A stretch of 64,000 nucleotides of DNA, from positions 62,001-126,000 of the forward strand of contig JAGCOB010000008.1 of the NCBI GenBank assembly GCA_017645645.1. The letters run 5' to 3'. A program made the position numbers and the translations under genes. Positions 1 through 9,260 of this stretch are shown one piece after another. Source of the DNA: Prevotella sp. (GTDB lineage: Bacteria > Bacteroidota > Bacteroidia > Bacteroidales > Bacteroidaceae). A model generated the notes under the pieces. The model saw only the letters and a program-made list of their open reading frames with translations, searched no databases and was not told the origin of the DNA. How positions within the stretch are numbered: position 1 is the stretch's first letter; every line of letters begins with the position of its first letter.

Positions 1-256
1 CCATACGACGCTTCCGTTGTCCCAGTTCAATGAGGCTCCAGCCTTGGTGGCGACGATAGAAATGAATTAACAGGGAGGGCAACAGGATGGTGAAGAGGTA
101 TGCCATAATGAGTACCTGCAACTTATATGACCATGGGAAGATGTTCATATAACTGAAGGTAAACAAGGCTATCAACCCGATGATGGGAAGATAGAAAGGT
201 GTGAAGAGTATACTGATGACCCTTGCAACCATTATAATCTGTTGTCTCTGCCTCAT
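1..256 (-). CDS. integral membrane protein, 3' part outside the window
   Basis: Partial gene; its C-terminal part lies beyond base 1. The start ATG (256-254) overlaps the rpoN stop as ATGA, so translation is probably coupled to rpoN. The visible 85 residues hold two hydrophobic segments (about residues 9-30 and 38-60), then a basic stretch with IHFYRRHQGW. Related membrane proteins, often labelled PAP2-like phosphatase or hypothetical, follow rpoN in other Bacteroidales as I recall. No catalytic motif is visible in this fragment, so the function is open. Confidence 0.75.
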   Translation of the reverse strand, partial: MRQRQQIIMVARVISILFTPFYLPIIGLIALFTFSYMNIFPWSYKLQVLIMAYLFTILLPSLLIHFYRRHQGWSLIELGQRKRRM

Positions 257-1752
257 TTTCTTAGTCTTGCAATGGGTATGCCTAATTGTTCACGGTATTT
301 GGCTACCGTACGACGGGCAATGGGGTATCCTTTCTCCGCGAGAAGCTTCCCCAAAGTTTCGTCGCTATATGGCTTCTGTCTGTCTTCTGTCTCAATAATA
401 TCCTGTAAGGCAGCTTTAATCTCCCTTGTGGAGAGTTCGTCGCCTTCTGCCGTCACATAACCGTCACTGAAAAAATGGCGCAGAGGAAAGGTGCCCCAAC
501 GGGTCTGAGCGTATTTGGAGTTGCTGACTCGTGAGATAGTACTCAAGTCAAGACCGGTCTTCTCTGCGATGTCCTTTAGGATCATCGGACGCAGCAAAGC
601 CTCATCGCCTTCCTCAAAAAAACGGTGTTGCCATTGAATGATGGCTTTCATCGTCGCTGTCAGCGTATGCCGACGTACTTTGATGGCCTCGATGAATCCT
701 TGGGCGGCATCCACCTTCTTCTTGGTATAGAGTAACGCTTCCTTCATCTGGCGGCTCATATTGTCCTTGTTGTTTTGATATTCACGCAAGGTATCTGTAA
801 ACGACTGTGACACATGCAACTCAGGAATCTCTGCCGTGTTCAACTGGAAACTTACCGTTCCGTCGTCTTGTGTGTCCACAATAAAGTCGGGGGTAATCTG
901 TTGCAGGGAATGTCCTACCGTCTCACCCAGGGATGCTCCTGGTTTCGGATTCAGTTTGCGCAACTCACCAATCAGGGTTTCTATCTGCAGATCATTCAAT
1001 TGCAGTGCCTGCTGGATTCGCTGCCAGTGTTTCTTGGTGAACGCCTCGAAATAGTCGTTGACGACACGCTCCATCAGATTGCGTAACTTAGAAGGCTCCC
1101 GGCGTTGTATTTGCAGTAGCAGACACTCTTGAAGGGAACGTCCGCCGATGCCTGCAGGGTCAAACTCCTGCAACAGGTGTAAAACCTGTTCGATCTCTTG
1201 TGGAGTGGCATCGATGGAATGGTAGATAGCAAGCTCGTCGCTGATGGTATCGAGAGACTTACGAAGCAGTCCGTCATCATCCAAAGAGCCAATCAGGTAT
1301 TCCATGATGTCACGCTGTCGTTCGTTTAAGTCAAGGACTCCCATCTGTTCTTTGAGTTGGTCATAGAACGACAGCGTCTCTCCATAGACCATCTCCTCCC
1401 GTTCCTCATGGGCAGCAACACCTCCCTGGTAGACAGGCAGTTCTTCGTCATCCCTGCCGATATTCTCCAAGGCAGCATCCAAAGCTGACTGCCTTTCGTC
1501 TTTTTCATAGTCATCGGAGGACTCAGAATTTTCTGAGAACTCGGAGTCCTCTGAGAACTCTGAATAATCTGAATCATCACCGGTTTTCAATTCCAAGGCA
1601 GGGTTATCGTCCATCTCTGCATTGACACGTTCGAGCAGTTGGGTAATGGGCAGTTCGATGAGTTGCGCCTGCAATAATTGTTGCTGCGTGATACTCTGCG
1701 TCTGTTTCAGTGCGAGGGTCTGTTGCTGTTCTTGTATCTGTTCCTGTGCCAT
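253..1752 (-). CDS. rpoN: RNA polymerase sigma-54 factor RpoN
   Basis: Sigma-54 directs RNA polymerase to -24/-12 promoters and needs an AAA+ activator to open DNA. The 499-residue protein has the usual layout: a glutamine-rich region I (about residues 5-50), an acidic region II, a core-binding region, and the diagnostic RpoN box ARRTVAKYRE close to the C-terminus. Region II contains a Ser/Glu/Asp tract written as imperfect 9-bp repeats (about 1506-1580). The gene starts immediately after the stop of the upstream hypothetical gene (TAA ATG) and overlaps the next membrane gene by 4 bases, so the three form an operon. No sigma-54 activator gene is in the window. Confidence 0.97.
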   Translation of the reverse strand: MAQEQIQEQQQTLALKQTQSITQQQLLQAQLIELPITQLLERVNAEMDDNPALELKTGDDSDYSEFSEDSEFSENSESSDDYEKDERQSALDAALENIGRDDEELPVYQGGVAAHEEREEMVYGETLSFYDQLKEQMGVLDLNERQRDIMEYLIGSLDDDGLLRKSLDTISDELAIYHSIDATPQEIEQVLHLLQEFDPAGIGGRSLQECLLLQIQRREPSKLRNLMERVVNDYFEAFTKKHWQRIQQALQLNDLQIETLIGELRKLNPKPGASLGETVGHSLQQITPDFIVDTQDDGTVSFQLNTAEIPELHVSQSFTDTLREYQNNKDNMSRQMKEALLYTKKKVDAAQGFIEAIKVRRHTLTATMKAIIQWQHRFFEEGDEALLRPMILKDIAEKTGLDLSTISRVSNSKYAQTRWGTFPLRHFFSDGYVTAEGDELSTREIKAALQDIIETEDRQKPYSDETLGKLLAEKGYPIARRTVAKYREQLGIPIARLRK

Positions 1753-2400
1753 TTACTTGAAATACTCTTTTAACTGTCTCGCATAGGAGGCAAGTTGTTC
1801 CGTGTCGCTATTCCCATAGTGTTGCCAGATCTCCCGACAGAAAGGATAAAGAGGACTCTCTGCAGGATCTTTGCGCTTGAGGTAGGGGTCACAGTGTTGG
1901 TAAAGGTTCATGATGTCGACAATCTCATGGGCAGGCATCTTCAGCTGTCGCCCCAGTTGTTGGATTTCTGGTGTCTCAGGTACCATCGTAATAGGGGTCA
2001 GGCGGAAATACTGGTCGAGAATCAATGTCAGCATGACAGGAGTGACAGGACTCTCGTTGCATACAGGACGGAAGTCGCGTTCGAAGGTCTCCTGAACATC
2101 AACACCCTCATAAAACAGGTTGTTACTGCCAAACCCTTTCATCTGACGTAACAATCTGACGGCACGAGCCAGTCGACGGGGACTCTTGCCATATTCCTGC
2201 CAGATGCGTTCAATACGAGGGGTTTCCAGGTTGGCTATCTCACACATCTTGTTGAACAACATCTGCGGTGCGATGTGCAGTTCCATACAAAGGTCAACCA
2301 TCGCCTTGCAGTACATGGGTTTTACCCCTAAAGGCTTCTTGAGGTACAATTGCATCAGGAGGAGCCAGTAGTCATCTTGCCATTGCAGATTCTTTGCCAT
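1753..2400 (-). CDS. conserved hypothetical protein upstream of rpoN
   Basis: A 215-residue soluble protein with no signal peptide and no motif I recognise. It is rich in Leu, Met and Arg, looks mostly helical, and ends in KEYFK. I chose the ATG at 2400-2398 (MAKNLQWQDD); an in-frame TTG two codons upstream is less likely. Its stop directly abuts the rpoN start. A gene of this kind preceding rpoN is familiar from Bacteroidales genomes, but I know no function. It is the first gene of the operon, behind the -7 box at 2427-2434. Confidence 0.8.
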   Translation of the reverse strand: MAKNLQWQDDYWLLLMQLYLKKPLGVKPMYCKAMVDLCMELHIAPQMLFNKMCEIANLETPRIERIWQEYGKSPRRLARAVRLLRQMKGFGSNNLFYEGVDVQETFERDFRPVCNESPVTPVMLTLILDQYFRLTPITMVPETPEIQQLGRQLKMPAHEIVDIMNLYQHCDPYLKRKDPAESPLYPFCREIWQHYGNSDTEQLASYARQLKEYFK

Positions 2401-2426
2401 ACGCAAAATATTATTTGTCTATTGTG

Positions 2427-2434
2427 CAAAGATA
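2427..2434 (-). promoter_or_regulatory. -7 box of the hypothetical-rpoN operon
   Basis: TATCTTTG on the minus strand matches the Bacteroidetes -7 consensus TAnnTTTG. It places the transcript start roughly 20 bases upstream of the ATG at 2400. Confidence 0.75.
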
Positions 2435-2472
2435 GTCATAAAAAAGTAAAATACAAAGAATTTGTTAAACAA

Positions 2473-2505
2473 TTGCAAGAATTTCAACTATATTTTGTAT
2501 CTTTG
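2473..2505 (+). promoter_or_regulatory. promoter of the histidine phosphatase pair
   Basis: The -7 box TATCTTTG lies at 2498-2505, with a TTG -33 candidate at 2473-2475. The implied transcript starts near 2511, about 20 bases before the ATG at 2531. Confidence 0.7.
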
Positions 2506-2530
2506 CAACCCATATCAATTGACGAAACTG

Positions 2531-3829
2531 ATGAAACAACTTTTGTTTACCCTTGTTTTTGTAGGTTTTTCTGTCGGGCTGAAAGCTCAGAAAGCCCCTA
2601 CGGCACAGGAGGAGATACAAATTGACATCCATAAATCAGCCAGTAACCTGCTAGCCTATCCAGGACCCCAGCAGGCACAATTGACTGATGCCCCAGAAGG
2701 GAAGAAGCCCTTCTATATTAGTCATTATGGACGACACGGATCGAGGTTCCTCGTAGATAAGAAAGACTATAGTGATCCTCGTCATGTTTTGGCAAAGGCA
2801 GACTCCTTGGGTAAACTGACTCCGTTGGGAAAGGATGTACTGCGACGGGTAACGATATTGGGTGACGAGGCCTATAATCGATGGGGAGAACTGACACCAT
2901 TAGGTGCCAGACAGCACCACCAGATAGCCAAGCGGATGTATGAGCGGTTCCCGGAAGTGTTCGCAGGTGATGTCTATATCGATGCCAAGAGTACGATAGT
3001 GATTCGCTGTATCCTTTCCATGGAGAATGAACTGCTGGAGCTGTTGACGAAGAATCCCAACCTGCGTATCCGTCACGATGCCTCCAAGTTTGACATGTAT
3101 TACATGAATTTCCAGGATAAGAAGTTGAGGAGTCAGAGAAGGGACTCTGCCATCACTGCGATGATTCAGGAGTATGTCAATCAGTACGACCATAGCGGTT
3201 TGCTGATGGAGAAACTGTTCAATGATGCAGAATATGTCCGTGAAAAAGTGGATGCCAAGAAGTTGACTGGCAATCTTTTCAAATTGGCAGGCAGTATTCA
3301 GAATACAGAGTCCCGAAAGAAGATAACCCTATATGACCTTTTCTCTGACGAGGAGATTTACGATTATTGGAGGTTGCAGAATATATCATGGTATATCAAT
3401 TATGGAGCCTGTCCGTTGAATGGTGGAAAACAGCCGTATAGTCAGCGTAACCTGTTGCGTAAGATCATCGAGGAAGCGGATAGTTGTATTCGGTTGGATT
3501 GTCCTGGTGCCACCTTGCGTTTCGGCCATGAGACGATGGTACTCCCTCTGACTTGTCTGATGGAATTAGATAATTATGGCTTGCAAACCGATAACCTGGA
3601 GTCTTTGGAACGGAAGGGATGGGTTAACTTCAGGGTTTTTCCGATGGGTGCAAATATCCAACTTGTATTCTATCGGGAGAATCCGCAGGACAAAGATGTT
3701 CTGGTGAAAGTGTTATTGAATGAGAATGAGGTGCGCCTGCCAGTGAAGAGTGAAGAAGAACCTTATTATAAATGGAATGTCGTCCGTGACTATTACCTGA
3801 AGAAACTCGATGCCTATCAAGAGAATTAA
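2531..3829 (+). CDS. secreted histidine-type acid phosphatase (MINPP-like), first copy
   Basis: A 432-residue member of the histidine phosphatase superfamily (branch 2), which uses a catalytic histidine to remove phosphate, often from inositol phosphates. An N-terminal signal peptide ending at LKAQ predicts export. The catalytic RHG motif is SHYGRHGSR; the later proton-donor motif, usually HAE or HD, reads FGHETM here. The protein also has the STxxxRC segment typical of the MINPP-like group. I moved the start to ATG 2531, because the promoter box at 2498-2505 lies inside the longer reading frame. It overlaps the next gene by 20 bases, and that gene is a paralogue. The substrate is unknown; phytate-type phosphates are a guess from the family. 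Confidence 0.85.
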   Translation: MKQLLFTLVFVGFSVGLKAQKAPTAQEEIQIDIHKSASNLLAYPGPQQAQLTDAPEGKKPFYISHYGRHGSRFLVDKKDYSDPRHVLAKADSLGKLTPLGKDVLRRVTILGDEAYNRWGELTPLGARQHHQIAKRMYERFPEVFAGDVYIDAKSTIVIRCILSMENELLELLTKNPNLRIRHDASKFDMYYMNFQDKKLRSQRRDSAITAMIQEYVNQYDHSGLLMEKLFNDAEYVREKVDAKKLTGNLFKLAGSIQNTESRKKITLYDLFSDEEIYDYWRLQNISWYINYGACPLNGGKQPYSQRNLLRKIIEEADSCIRLDCPGATLRFGHETMVLPLTCLMELDNYGLQTDNLESLERKGWVNFRVFPMGANIQLVFYRENPQDKDVLVKVLLNENEVRLPVKSEEEPYYKWNVVRDYYLKKLDAYQEN

Positions 3830-5135
3830 GATACAATACCGTTTACTACTACTTGTCGTCATACTTTCCTGTATGATGACGGAAGGTATTGCGCAGTCCC
3901 GTTCTGCCTTCGATCGTATTAGTGAGGACCGTCGATTCTCCGCCAGTAATTATTGTATCTATCCGGATTCCGTTTCTTTGGAACAGACTCCGCCTCCGAC
4001 AGGGAAGCATCCTTTCTATATCAGTCATTATGGGCGTCACGGCTCTCGCTACCTGAATAACCGAAAAGGATATGACGTGCCTTATCAGATGCTGGCAAAG
4101 GCAGACTCTGCAGACAAACTGACACCTCTTGGAAAACATGTCTTACAGCAATTGAAAGAGATTATCGATGACTCAGAAGGACGTTGGGGCGATTTGTCGG
4201 AGTTAGGAAAACAGCAAAACGAAGGGATTGCACGTCGTATGATGGACCGTTTCCCTGAGGTCTTTGAGGGTAAGGCACATATTGATGCCAAGAGCACCAC
4301 AGTCAACCGATGTATCCTCTCTATGGGGGCCGCCTTACTGACCATGCAGGCTCGTAATCCTAAACTGCAGATTCGTATGGATGCTTCCAAACATGACATG
4401 TGGTATATGAACCATCAGGACAAGCTGTTGCGTGACAGTATGTCAACTCCCACAACGGAAAAGGCTTATGATATCTATTGTGAAGGACGTGAGCATAATC
4501 CCCGTTTAATGTCTTTGCTCTTCAATGACTCTGTCTATGCCAAGACAGAGATGGATGAGATATGGCTGAATTATTATCTTTTGAAGACTGCCCTCATCCA
4601 GCAAAACACCAGTATGGGAAGTAAGATAGACATCTTGGATATTTTTACTTATGAGGATATCCATCGGTTCTGGCAGAAGGAGAATGCCTGGTGGTATTTC
4701 AACTATGGTCCGTCGTTGCTCAATGGTGGTAAGCAACCCTATACGCAGCGTTTCCTGTTGCGTAAGATGATAGAGGAGGCAGACAGTTGTCTCTTGTTAA
4801 AAAAGCCTGGGGCTCAGTTGCGCTTCGGACATGAGACGATGGTGTTGCCGTTAACCTGTTTACTTGAACTCAACCAATTCGGTTATCAGACACTCAATTT
4901 AGAGGAGTTGGAAACTCATGGATGGTGGGCATGTGTGGTATTTCCGATGGCATCCAATATCCAGTTTGTGTTCTACCGGGAGAATCCCCTTGACAAGGAC
5001 GTACTGGTCAAGGTGTTGCTCAACGAAGAGGAGGCAACACTACCCATCAAGAGTGACCTTGCTCCATATTATCATTGGAGCGACTTCAAGGAATATTATC
5101 TGAAGAAACTCGACGCTTACGAGAAAGGCAACTAA
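3810..5135 (+). CDS. secreted histidine-type acid phosphatase (MINPP-like), second copy
   Basis: A 441-residue paralogue of the preceding gene, similar over its whole length: the same SHYGRHGSR catalytic motif, the same STTVNRC segment, FGHETM donor motif and shared C-terminal KKLDAY. A hydrophobic N-terminal segment ending at GIAQ is a signal peptide. Its start overlaps the end of the first copy by 20 bases in another frame, so the two are a tandem duplication translated from one message. The 3' end overlaps the stop of sufE (opposite strand) by 4 bases. Likely periplasmic or surface phosphate scavenging; the exact substrate is not readable. Confidence 0.85.
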   Translation: MPIKRIKIQYRLLLLVVILSCMMTEGIAQSRSAFDRISEDRRFSASNYCIYPDSVSLEQTPPPTGKHPFYISHYGRHGSRYLNNRKGYDVPYQMLAKADSADKLTPLGKHVLQQLKEIIDDSEGRWGDLSELGKQQNEGIARRMMDRFPEVFEGKAHIDAKSTTVNRCILSMGAALLTMQARNPKLQIRMDASKHDMWYMNHQDKLLRDSMSTPTTEKAYDIYCEGREHNPRLMSLLFNDSVYAKTEMDEIWLNYYLLKTALIQQNTSMGSKIDILDIFTYEDIHRFWQKENAWWYFNYGPSLLNGGKQPYTQRFLLRKMIEEADSCLLLKKPGAQLRFGHETMVLPLTCLLELNQFGYQTLNLEELETHGWWACVVFPMASNIQFVFYRENPLDKDVLVKVLLNEEEATLPIKSDLAPYYHWSDFKEYYLKKLDAYEKGN

Positions 5136-5581
5136 CCTTTTGTCTTAAAGGCAAGGGCATACATCCGCATCTGCTTCACCATTGCCAGCAGACCATTACT
5201 GCGTGTAGGCGAAAGATGCTCCTTCAAACCGATTTCATCAATGAAATACAGCTCGGCATCCAGGATGTCCTGGGGTGTCTGTCCTGAGAGTACACGAATC
5301 AATAAAGCAACGATTCCTTTTACGATTAAGGCATCACTCTCTGCAGAGAAGAGAATGACATTTCTCATTTCTCCTTTCTCGTTTCTCCTTTCGACATAGT
5401 CGGCAACCAGCCACACCCTACTCTGGCATCCGTCTATCAGGTTGCTCTCTATCTTGTATTTCTCGTCCAGAGGCGCTTGCTCATTACCAAGGTCAATAAG
5501 TAACTGGTATTTGTCCATCCAGTCGTCAAAACCAGCAAACTCCTCTATAATCTCGTCTTGTATCTCGTTAATTGTTGCCAT
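5132..5581 (-). CDS. sufE: SufE family sulfur acceptor
   Basis: SufE takes persulfide sulfur from the cysteine desulfurase SufS and passes it to the SufBCD scaffold. The 149-residue protein has the expected length and the acceptor cysteine in DGCQSRVW (about residue 52). Its partners sufB, sufC, sufD and sufS lie near 34-40 kb, so sufE is unlinked from them. It follows the U32 gene by 28 bases on the same strand and is probably co-transcribed with it. A 7-bp tandem repeat (5361-5391) lies inside the gene and encodes the ERRNEKGEMRN stretch. Confidence 0.93.
   Translation of the reverse strand: MATINEIQDEIIEEFAGFDDWMDKYQLLIDLGNEQAPLDEKYKIESNLIDGCQSRVWLVADYVERRNEKGEMRNVILFSAESDALIVKGIVALLIRVLSGQTPQDILDAELYFIDEIGLKEHLSPTRSNGLLAMVKQMRMYALAFKTKG
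5361..5391 (+). repeat. heptanucleotide tandem repeat inside sufE
   Basis: Four TTTCTCN units of exactly 7 bp plus a partial fifth, read on the plus strand. The tract lies within the coding sequence without breaking the frame. Confidence 0.85.
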
Positions 5582-5609
5582 CTTTTTTATTCATTATTCC
5601 GGCATTCCG

Positions 5610-6854
5610 TTATACCGTTATTATTTTAAACAGTTTATCACTGGGTCTCACCTTCTCCGGCACCTTAATACTGACGCGTGTTCCTTTCTGTGCTGTCTGC
5701 ACTGACTGCGTGTCGTCGTGAATCTCATCAACAGTCACATAGAGTGCACCAGTAGTGGGACCCGTGATGAGCATCTTGTCACCTACCGAGAACTCACAAG
5801 CCTCACAGGTAAATTCTGCCACACCGAGTTTGGAGAAATACTTCACACCCTTGCCGACATACTGTTTACGCTCTGTGGCACAGGAGCCATAGTGCTTATT
5901 CCACTCACCCAGTTGTTGTCCAAGATAGTAACCATCCCAGAAACCACGATTGAAAACAGCGGAAAGACGCTCGTCCCATGCGTCTTTCTTCTCCTCCGTA
6001 AAGATGTTGTCAAGGACAGCCTGGATGGCTTCCTTATAGCATTGTACTACCGTCATCACATATTCTGGACCACGTGCTCGTCCCTCTATCTTAAAGACCC
6101 TCACACCACTGCGCATCATCTTATCGATGAAACGGATGGTTTTCAAGTCTTTCGGACTCATGATATATTTGTTGTCTATCTCCAACTCTGTGCCAGTCTC
6201 TCTGTCTGTGACGACATAGGAACGACGACAAATCTGCATACACTCTCCCCGATTGGCGGAGCGTCCTGTATTGTCAAGACTCATATAGCACTTGCCACTG
6301 ACTGCCATACACAAGGCACCATGACAGAACATCTCGATGCGTATCTGTTCACCAGAGGGTCCGCAGATATGTTGCTCCTCTATCTGACGATAAACCTCTG
6401 CCACTTGGTCGAGGTTCAACTCTCTGGCAAGGACGACAACATCGGCAAACTGGGCATAGAACTTCAATGCCTCGATGTTCGAGATATTCAGTTGAGTGGA
6501 GAGATGTACCTCCATCCCTTTTTGTCTACAATAGGTCATCACAGCGATATCGCAGGCGATGACGGCAGAGATCTTTGCCTCGACAGCAGCATCGATAATC
6601 TCATGCATCAAGGCGATATCCTCTCCATAGATGATGGTGTTGACAGTCAGATAACTCTTCACACCATACTCATTACAAGTGGCGGCTATCTCCCTCAGGT
6701 CGTCAATGGTAAAGTGGTTGGCGGAGTGCGAGCGCATATTCAACTGCTCCACACCGAAATACACAGAACCTGCCCCTGCTTTCAGCGCTGCCGCAAGGGA
6801 GTCGCGACTGCCGACAGGTGCCATAATCTCGAAATCTCTGATATTATTATTCAT
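5610..6854 (-). CDS. peptidase U32 family protein (TrhP/YegQ-like)
   Basis: A 414-residue protein with the U32 signature EMFCHGALCMAVSGKC (about residues 172-187) and the conserved LAPVGS-like start (MAPVGSRDSL). Members of this family include TrhP/RlhA-type enzymes that help hydroxylate tRNA or rRNA, often with an iron-sulfur cluster; true protease activity is doubtful for most. The C-terminal part is a small beta domain (VGDKMLITGPT). The neighbouring sufE would fit a cluster-dependent enzyme, but that is inference. The ATG lies only 8 bases from its -7 box, so the message may be nearly leaderless. Confidence 0.88.
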   Translation of the reverse strand: MNNNIRDFEIMAPVGSRDSLAAALKAGAGSVYFGVEQLNMRSHSANHFTIDDLREIAATCNEYGVKSYLTVNTIIYGEDIALMHEIIDAAVEAKISAVIACDIAVMTYCRQKGMEVHLSTQLNISNIEALKFYAQFADVVVLARELNLDQVAEVYRQIEEQHICGPSGEQIRIEMFCHGALCMAVSGKCYMSLDNTGRSANRGECMQICRRSYVVTDRETGTELEIDNKYIMSPKDLKTIRFIDKMMRSGVRVFKIEGRARGPEYVMTVVQCYKEAIQAVLDNIFTEEKKDAWDERLSAVFNRGFWDGYYLGQQLGEWNKHYGSCATERKQYVGKGVKYFSKLGVAEFTCEACEFSVGDKMLITGPTTGALYVTVDEIHDDTQSVQTAQKGTRVSIKVPEKVRPSDKLFKIITV

Positions 6855-6862
6855 TTCGGGGG

Positions 6863-6870
6863 CAAAATTA
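6863..6870 (-). promoter_or_regulatory. -7 box of the U32-sufE unit
   Basis: TAATTTTG on the minus strand matches TAnnTTTG. Only 8 bases separate it from the ATG at 6854, which leaves almost no 5' untranslated region. Confidence 0.6.
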
Positions 6871-6893
6871 ATAATTAATTATGAATTAATGCG

Positions 6894-6901
6894 TATCTTT
6901 G
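6894..6901 (+). promoter_or_regulatory. -7 box of the papain-like lipoprotein gene
   Basis: TATCTTTG on the plus strand, 9 bases before the ATG at 6911. It is divergent from the box at 6863-6870 and, like it, implies a nearly leaderless message. Confidence 0.65.
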
Positions 6902-6910
6902 CATTTGAAA

Positions 6911-7741
6911 ATGACGAAGAGGTTTCTTTATTTATTAATAGTCATCTCTCTGACGGCTTGTCACCAGCGTCAGAAAGTGGTGTTTACAGACGAGGTGCGC
7001 CTGCCGATGACTCCTGTCAAAGACCAGGGACAGACAAGTCTTTGTTGGGCGTATGCCATGCTGGCTACCATCGAGACGGAGCATATTGCAAAAGGCGACT
7101 CCGTACATCTCTCTCCTGCCTATATCGAACGAGTCGTCAAACGGAGAAATCTGCGTGGCATGGGACATACCTTATTAAATGTAATAGGTAAGTATGGTAT
7201 CGTCAGTTATGATGCCTATCCCGACTCTTCCTGTCATAAACTGCCTAAGCCTCGTTGGGTCTTTATGTTAGGTGCCCGTTATACACCCTTGGAGTTTGCA
7301 CACAGCGTCTGTGCCCCTGATGAGTATATCGCCTTGACATCTACTGACGAGCATCCTTATGATCAAGAGGTGGTACTTGACGTTCCTGACAACTGGGAGC
7401 ATAACAAATTCTTGAATATCCCCAAAGACTCTCTGCTGGCACATGTGGAAAGAGCCGTCCGTCATTGTCATGCCGTCTGTTGGGAAGGTGATACGCATGA
7501 GTCTGGCTTCTCTTTTAAGGAAGGTATTGCCGATCGCCATAACCAGTCTGCCCCTACCGATAATCACTGTATGACCATTATTGGTATTGCCCGTGACCCT
7601 CAGCATCGTCTTTTCTTTACGATGAAGAACTCATGGGGAACACATAATCCATACGATGGGCTGATGTATATGTCAGCAGACTATCTGCGTGACAAGACTG
7701 TTGCAGTCTATATGACAAAAGAAGCCTACGAAATTCCGTAG
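6911..7741 (+). CDS. lipoprotein papain-like (C1 family) cysteine peptidase
   Basis: A 276-residue protein with a lipoprotein signal peptide (lipobox LTAC), so it is probably anchored in the envelope. All papain-fold active-site elements are visible: the oxyanion glutamine in VKDQGQ, the nucleophile cysteine in SLCWAYA, the histidine in DNHCMTIIG and the asparagine in MKNSWG. It resembles the bleomycin-hydrolase-like C1 peptidases of Bacteroidetes. I used ATG 6911 rather than the upstream TTG at 6899, which would overlap the promoter box. It is a single-gene unit; the target substrate is unknown. Confidence 0.88.
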   Translation: MTKRFLYLLIVISLTACHQRQKVVFTDEVRLPMTPVKDQGQTSLCWAYAMLATIETEHIAKGDSVHLSPAYIERVVKRRNLRGMGHTLLNVIGKYGIVSYDAYPDSSCHKLPKPRWVFMLGARYTPLEFAHSVCAPDEYIALTSTDEHPYDQEVVLDVPDNWEHNKFLNIPKDSLLAHVERAVRHCHAVCWEGDTHESGFSFKEGIADRHNQSAPTDNHCMTIIGIARDPQHRLFFTMKNSWGTHNPYDGLMYMSADYLRDKTVAVYMTKEAYEIP

Positions 7742-7769
7742 GCCTCTTTTATTATTTGTCAACTGTCAA

Positions 7770-9260
7770 TTATTTATTCAGTTTCCAAGTGACTCCGTCT
7801 TTGGTGTCTTTCACTTCAAAGCCAGCGGCAGCAAGTTCATCACGAATCTTATCACTGGTAGCCCAATCCTTGTCTGCCTTTGCCTTGGCACGAAGTTCCA
7901 GTACCATGTCCATCACCTTACCGAAGGCAGCCTCGCGCTCGTCATTCGTACCACTCTTCTCTGCTTTCAGTCCGAGGATATCGAAGGTGAAGAGACGCAT
8001 TGTCTCAGAGAGTTCCTTCAGACAGTCGGCACAGATGGTTGCCTTGTGGTCGATGAGTTTATTCACAACAGTACATGCCTCGAAAAGGTTGCTGATGACC
8101 TGTGGCGTAGCAAAGTCGTCATTCATGGCATCGTAGCACTTCTGGCGCAGACTCTTGACGACCTTCTCTGTCTCGGCATCGCATTTCTCAGAGGGAGTGA
8201 TTCTGTCTAAATCGTTGATGGCATTCATCAATTTCTCCAATCCTTTCTCTGCTGCCTGCAATGCCTCGTTCGAGAAGTCCACTGTTCCACGATAATGGGC
8301 ACTCAGAACGAAGAAACGGATAGTCATAGCAGTGTAGGGCTTCTCCAATAACGGATGATTACCTGTGAAGAACTGCTCCAGCGTGATGAAGTTATTATAC
8401 GACTTACCCATCTTCTGACCATTGATGGTCAACATATTGTTGTGCATCCAATACTTGACGGCAGGATGACCCATGGAAGCTTGTGCCTGTGCTATCTCAC
8501 ACTCATGGTGTGGGAAGACGAGGTCCATACCGCCACCATGGATGTCGAACATCTCACCCAAGTACTTACGACCCATTGCTGTACATTCGCAGTGCCAGCC
8601 AGGGAAACCGTCTGACCAAGGACTTGGCCAGCGCATGATATGCTCAGGCTGTGCTTTCTTCCAAAGGGCGAAGTCTGCCTGGTTCTTCTTCTCTCCAATA
8701 CCTGCCAGTTCACGACTCTCATCCTTGATATTCTCCAGTGAGCGACCACTCAGAATACCATATTGGAATTTCTTGTTATATGCCTCGATATCGAAATAGA
8801 TACTACCGTTCGACTCGTAGGCAAAACCGTTGTCGAGAATCTGCTGTACCAGTTGCTGCTGCTCGATGATATGTCCTGTGGCATGCGGCTCGATAGAGGG
8901 AGGCAATACATTGAGTGCCTCCATCGCCTGATGATAGCGGTTGGTATAATACTGCGCTATCTCCATTGGCTCCAACTGTTCCAGTCGTGCCTTCTTGGCA
9001 ATCTTATCCTCGCCTTCGTCGGCATCATGCTCCAAGTGACCTACATCTGTGATATTACGCACATAGCGCACCTTATAACCCAAGTGCTTCAGATAGCGGA
9101 ACACCAAGTCGAAGGTGATGGCTGGACGCGCATGTCCCAGATGGGGATCGCCATAGACGGTAGGTCCGCAGACATACATACCCACATTAGGGGCATGCAG
9201 CGGCTCAAAGCGCTCTTTCTGCCTCGTCAGCGTATTATATATAACTAATTTCGATTCCAT
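7770..9260 (-). CDS. cysS: cysteinyl-tRNA synthetase
   Basis: A class I aminoacyl-tRNA synthetase that charges tRNA-Cys. The HIGH motif is HLGH in [11 protein letters not shown]; the KMSKS motif appears as KMGKS. The zinc-site residues are in [10 protein letters not shown] and HHECEIAQ. The length of 496 residues is normal. Its ATG overlaps the stop of the upstream CoA-transferase gene by one base (TAATG), so the two genes are translationally coupled. That is an odd pairing of translation with fermentation. Confidence 0.97.
   Translation of the reverse strand: MESKLVIYNTLTRQKERFEPLHAPNVGMYVCGPTVYGDPHLGHARPAITFDLVFRYLKHLGYKVRYVRNITDVGHLEHDADEGEDKIAKKARLEQLEPMEIAQYYTNRYHQAMEALNVLPPSIEPHATGHIIEQQQLVQQILDNGFAYESNGSIYFDIEAYNKKFQYGILSGRSLENIKDESRELAGIGEKKNQADFALWKKAQPEHIMRWPSPWSDGFPGWHCECTAMGRKYLGEMFDIHGGGMDLVFPHHECEIAQAQASMGHPAVKYWMHNNMLTINGQKMGKSYNNFITLEQFFTGNHPLLEKPYTAMTIRFFVLSAHYRGTVDFSNEALQAAEKGLEKLMNAINDLDRITPSEKCDAETEKVVKSLRQKCYDAMNDDFATPQVISNLFEACTVVNKLIDHKATICADCLKELSETMRLFTFDILGLKAEKSGTNDEREAAFGKVMDMVLELRAKAKADKDWATSDKIRDELAAAGFEVKDTKDGVTWKLNK

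Noticed and set aside
5718..6878. Plus-strand open frame of 386 codons
   Set aside because: It is antisense to the U32 gene, which has a clear family signature.
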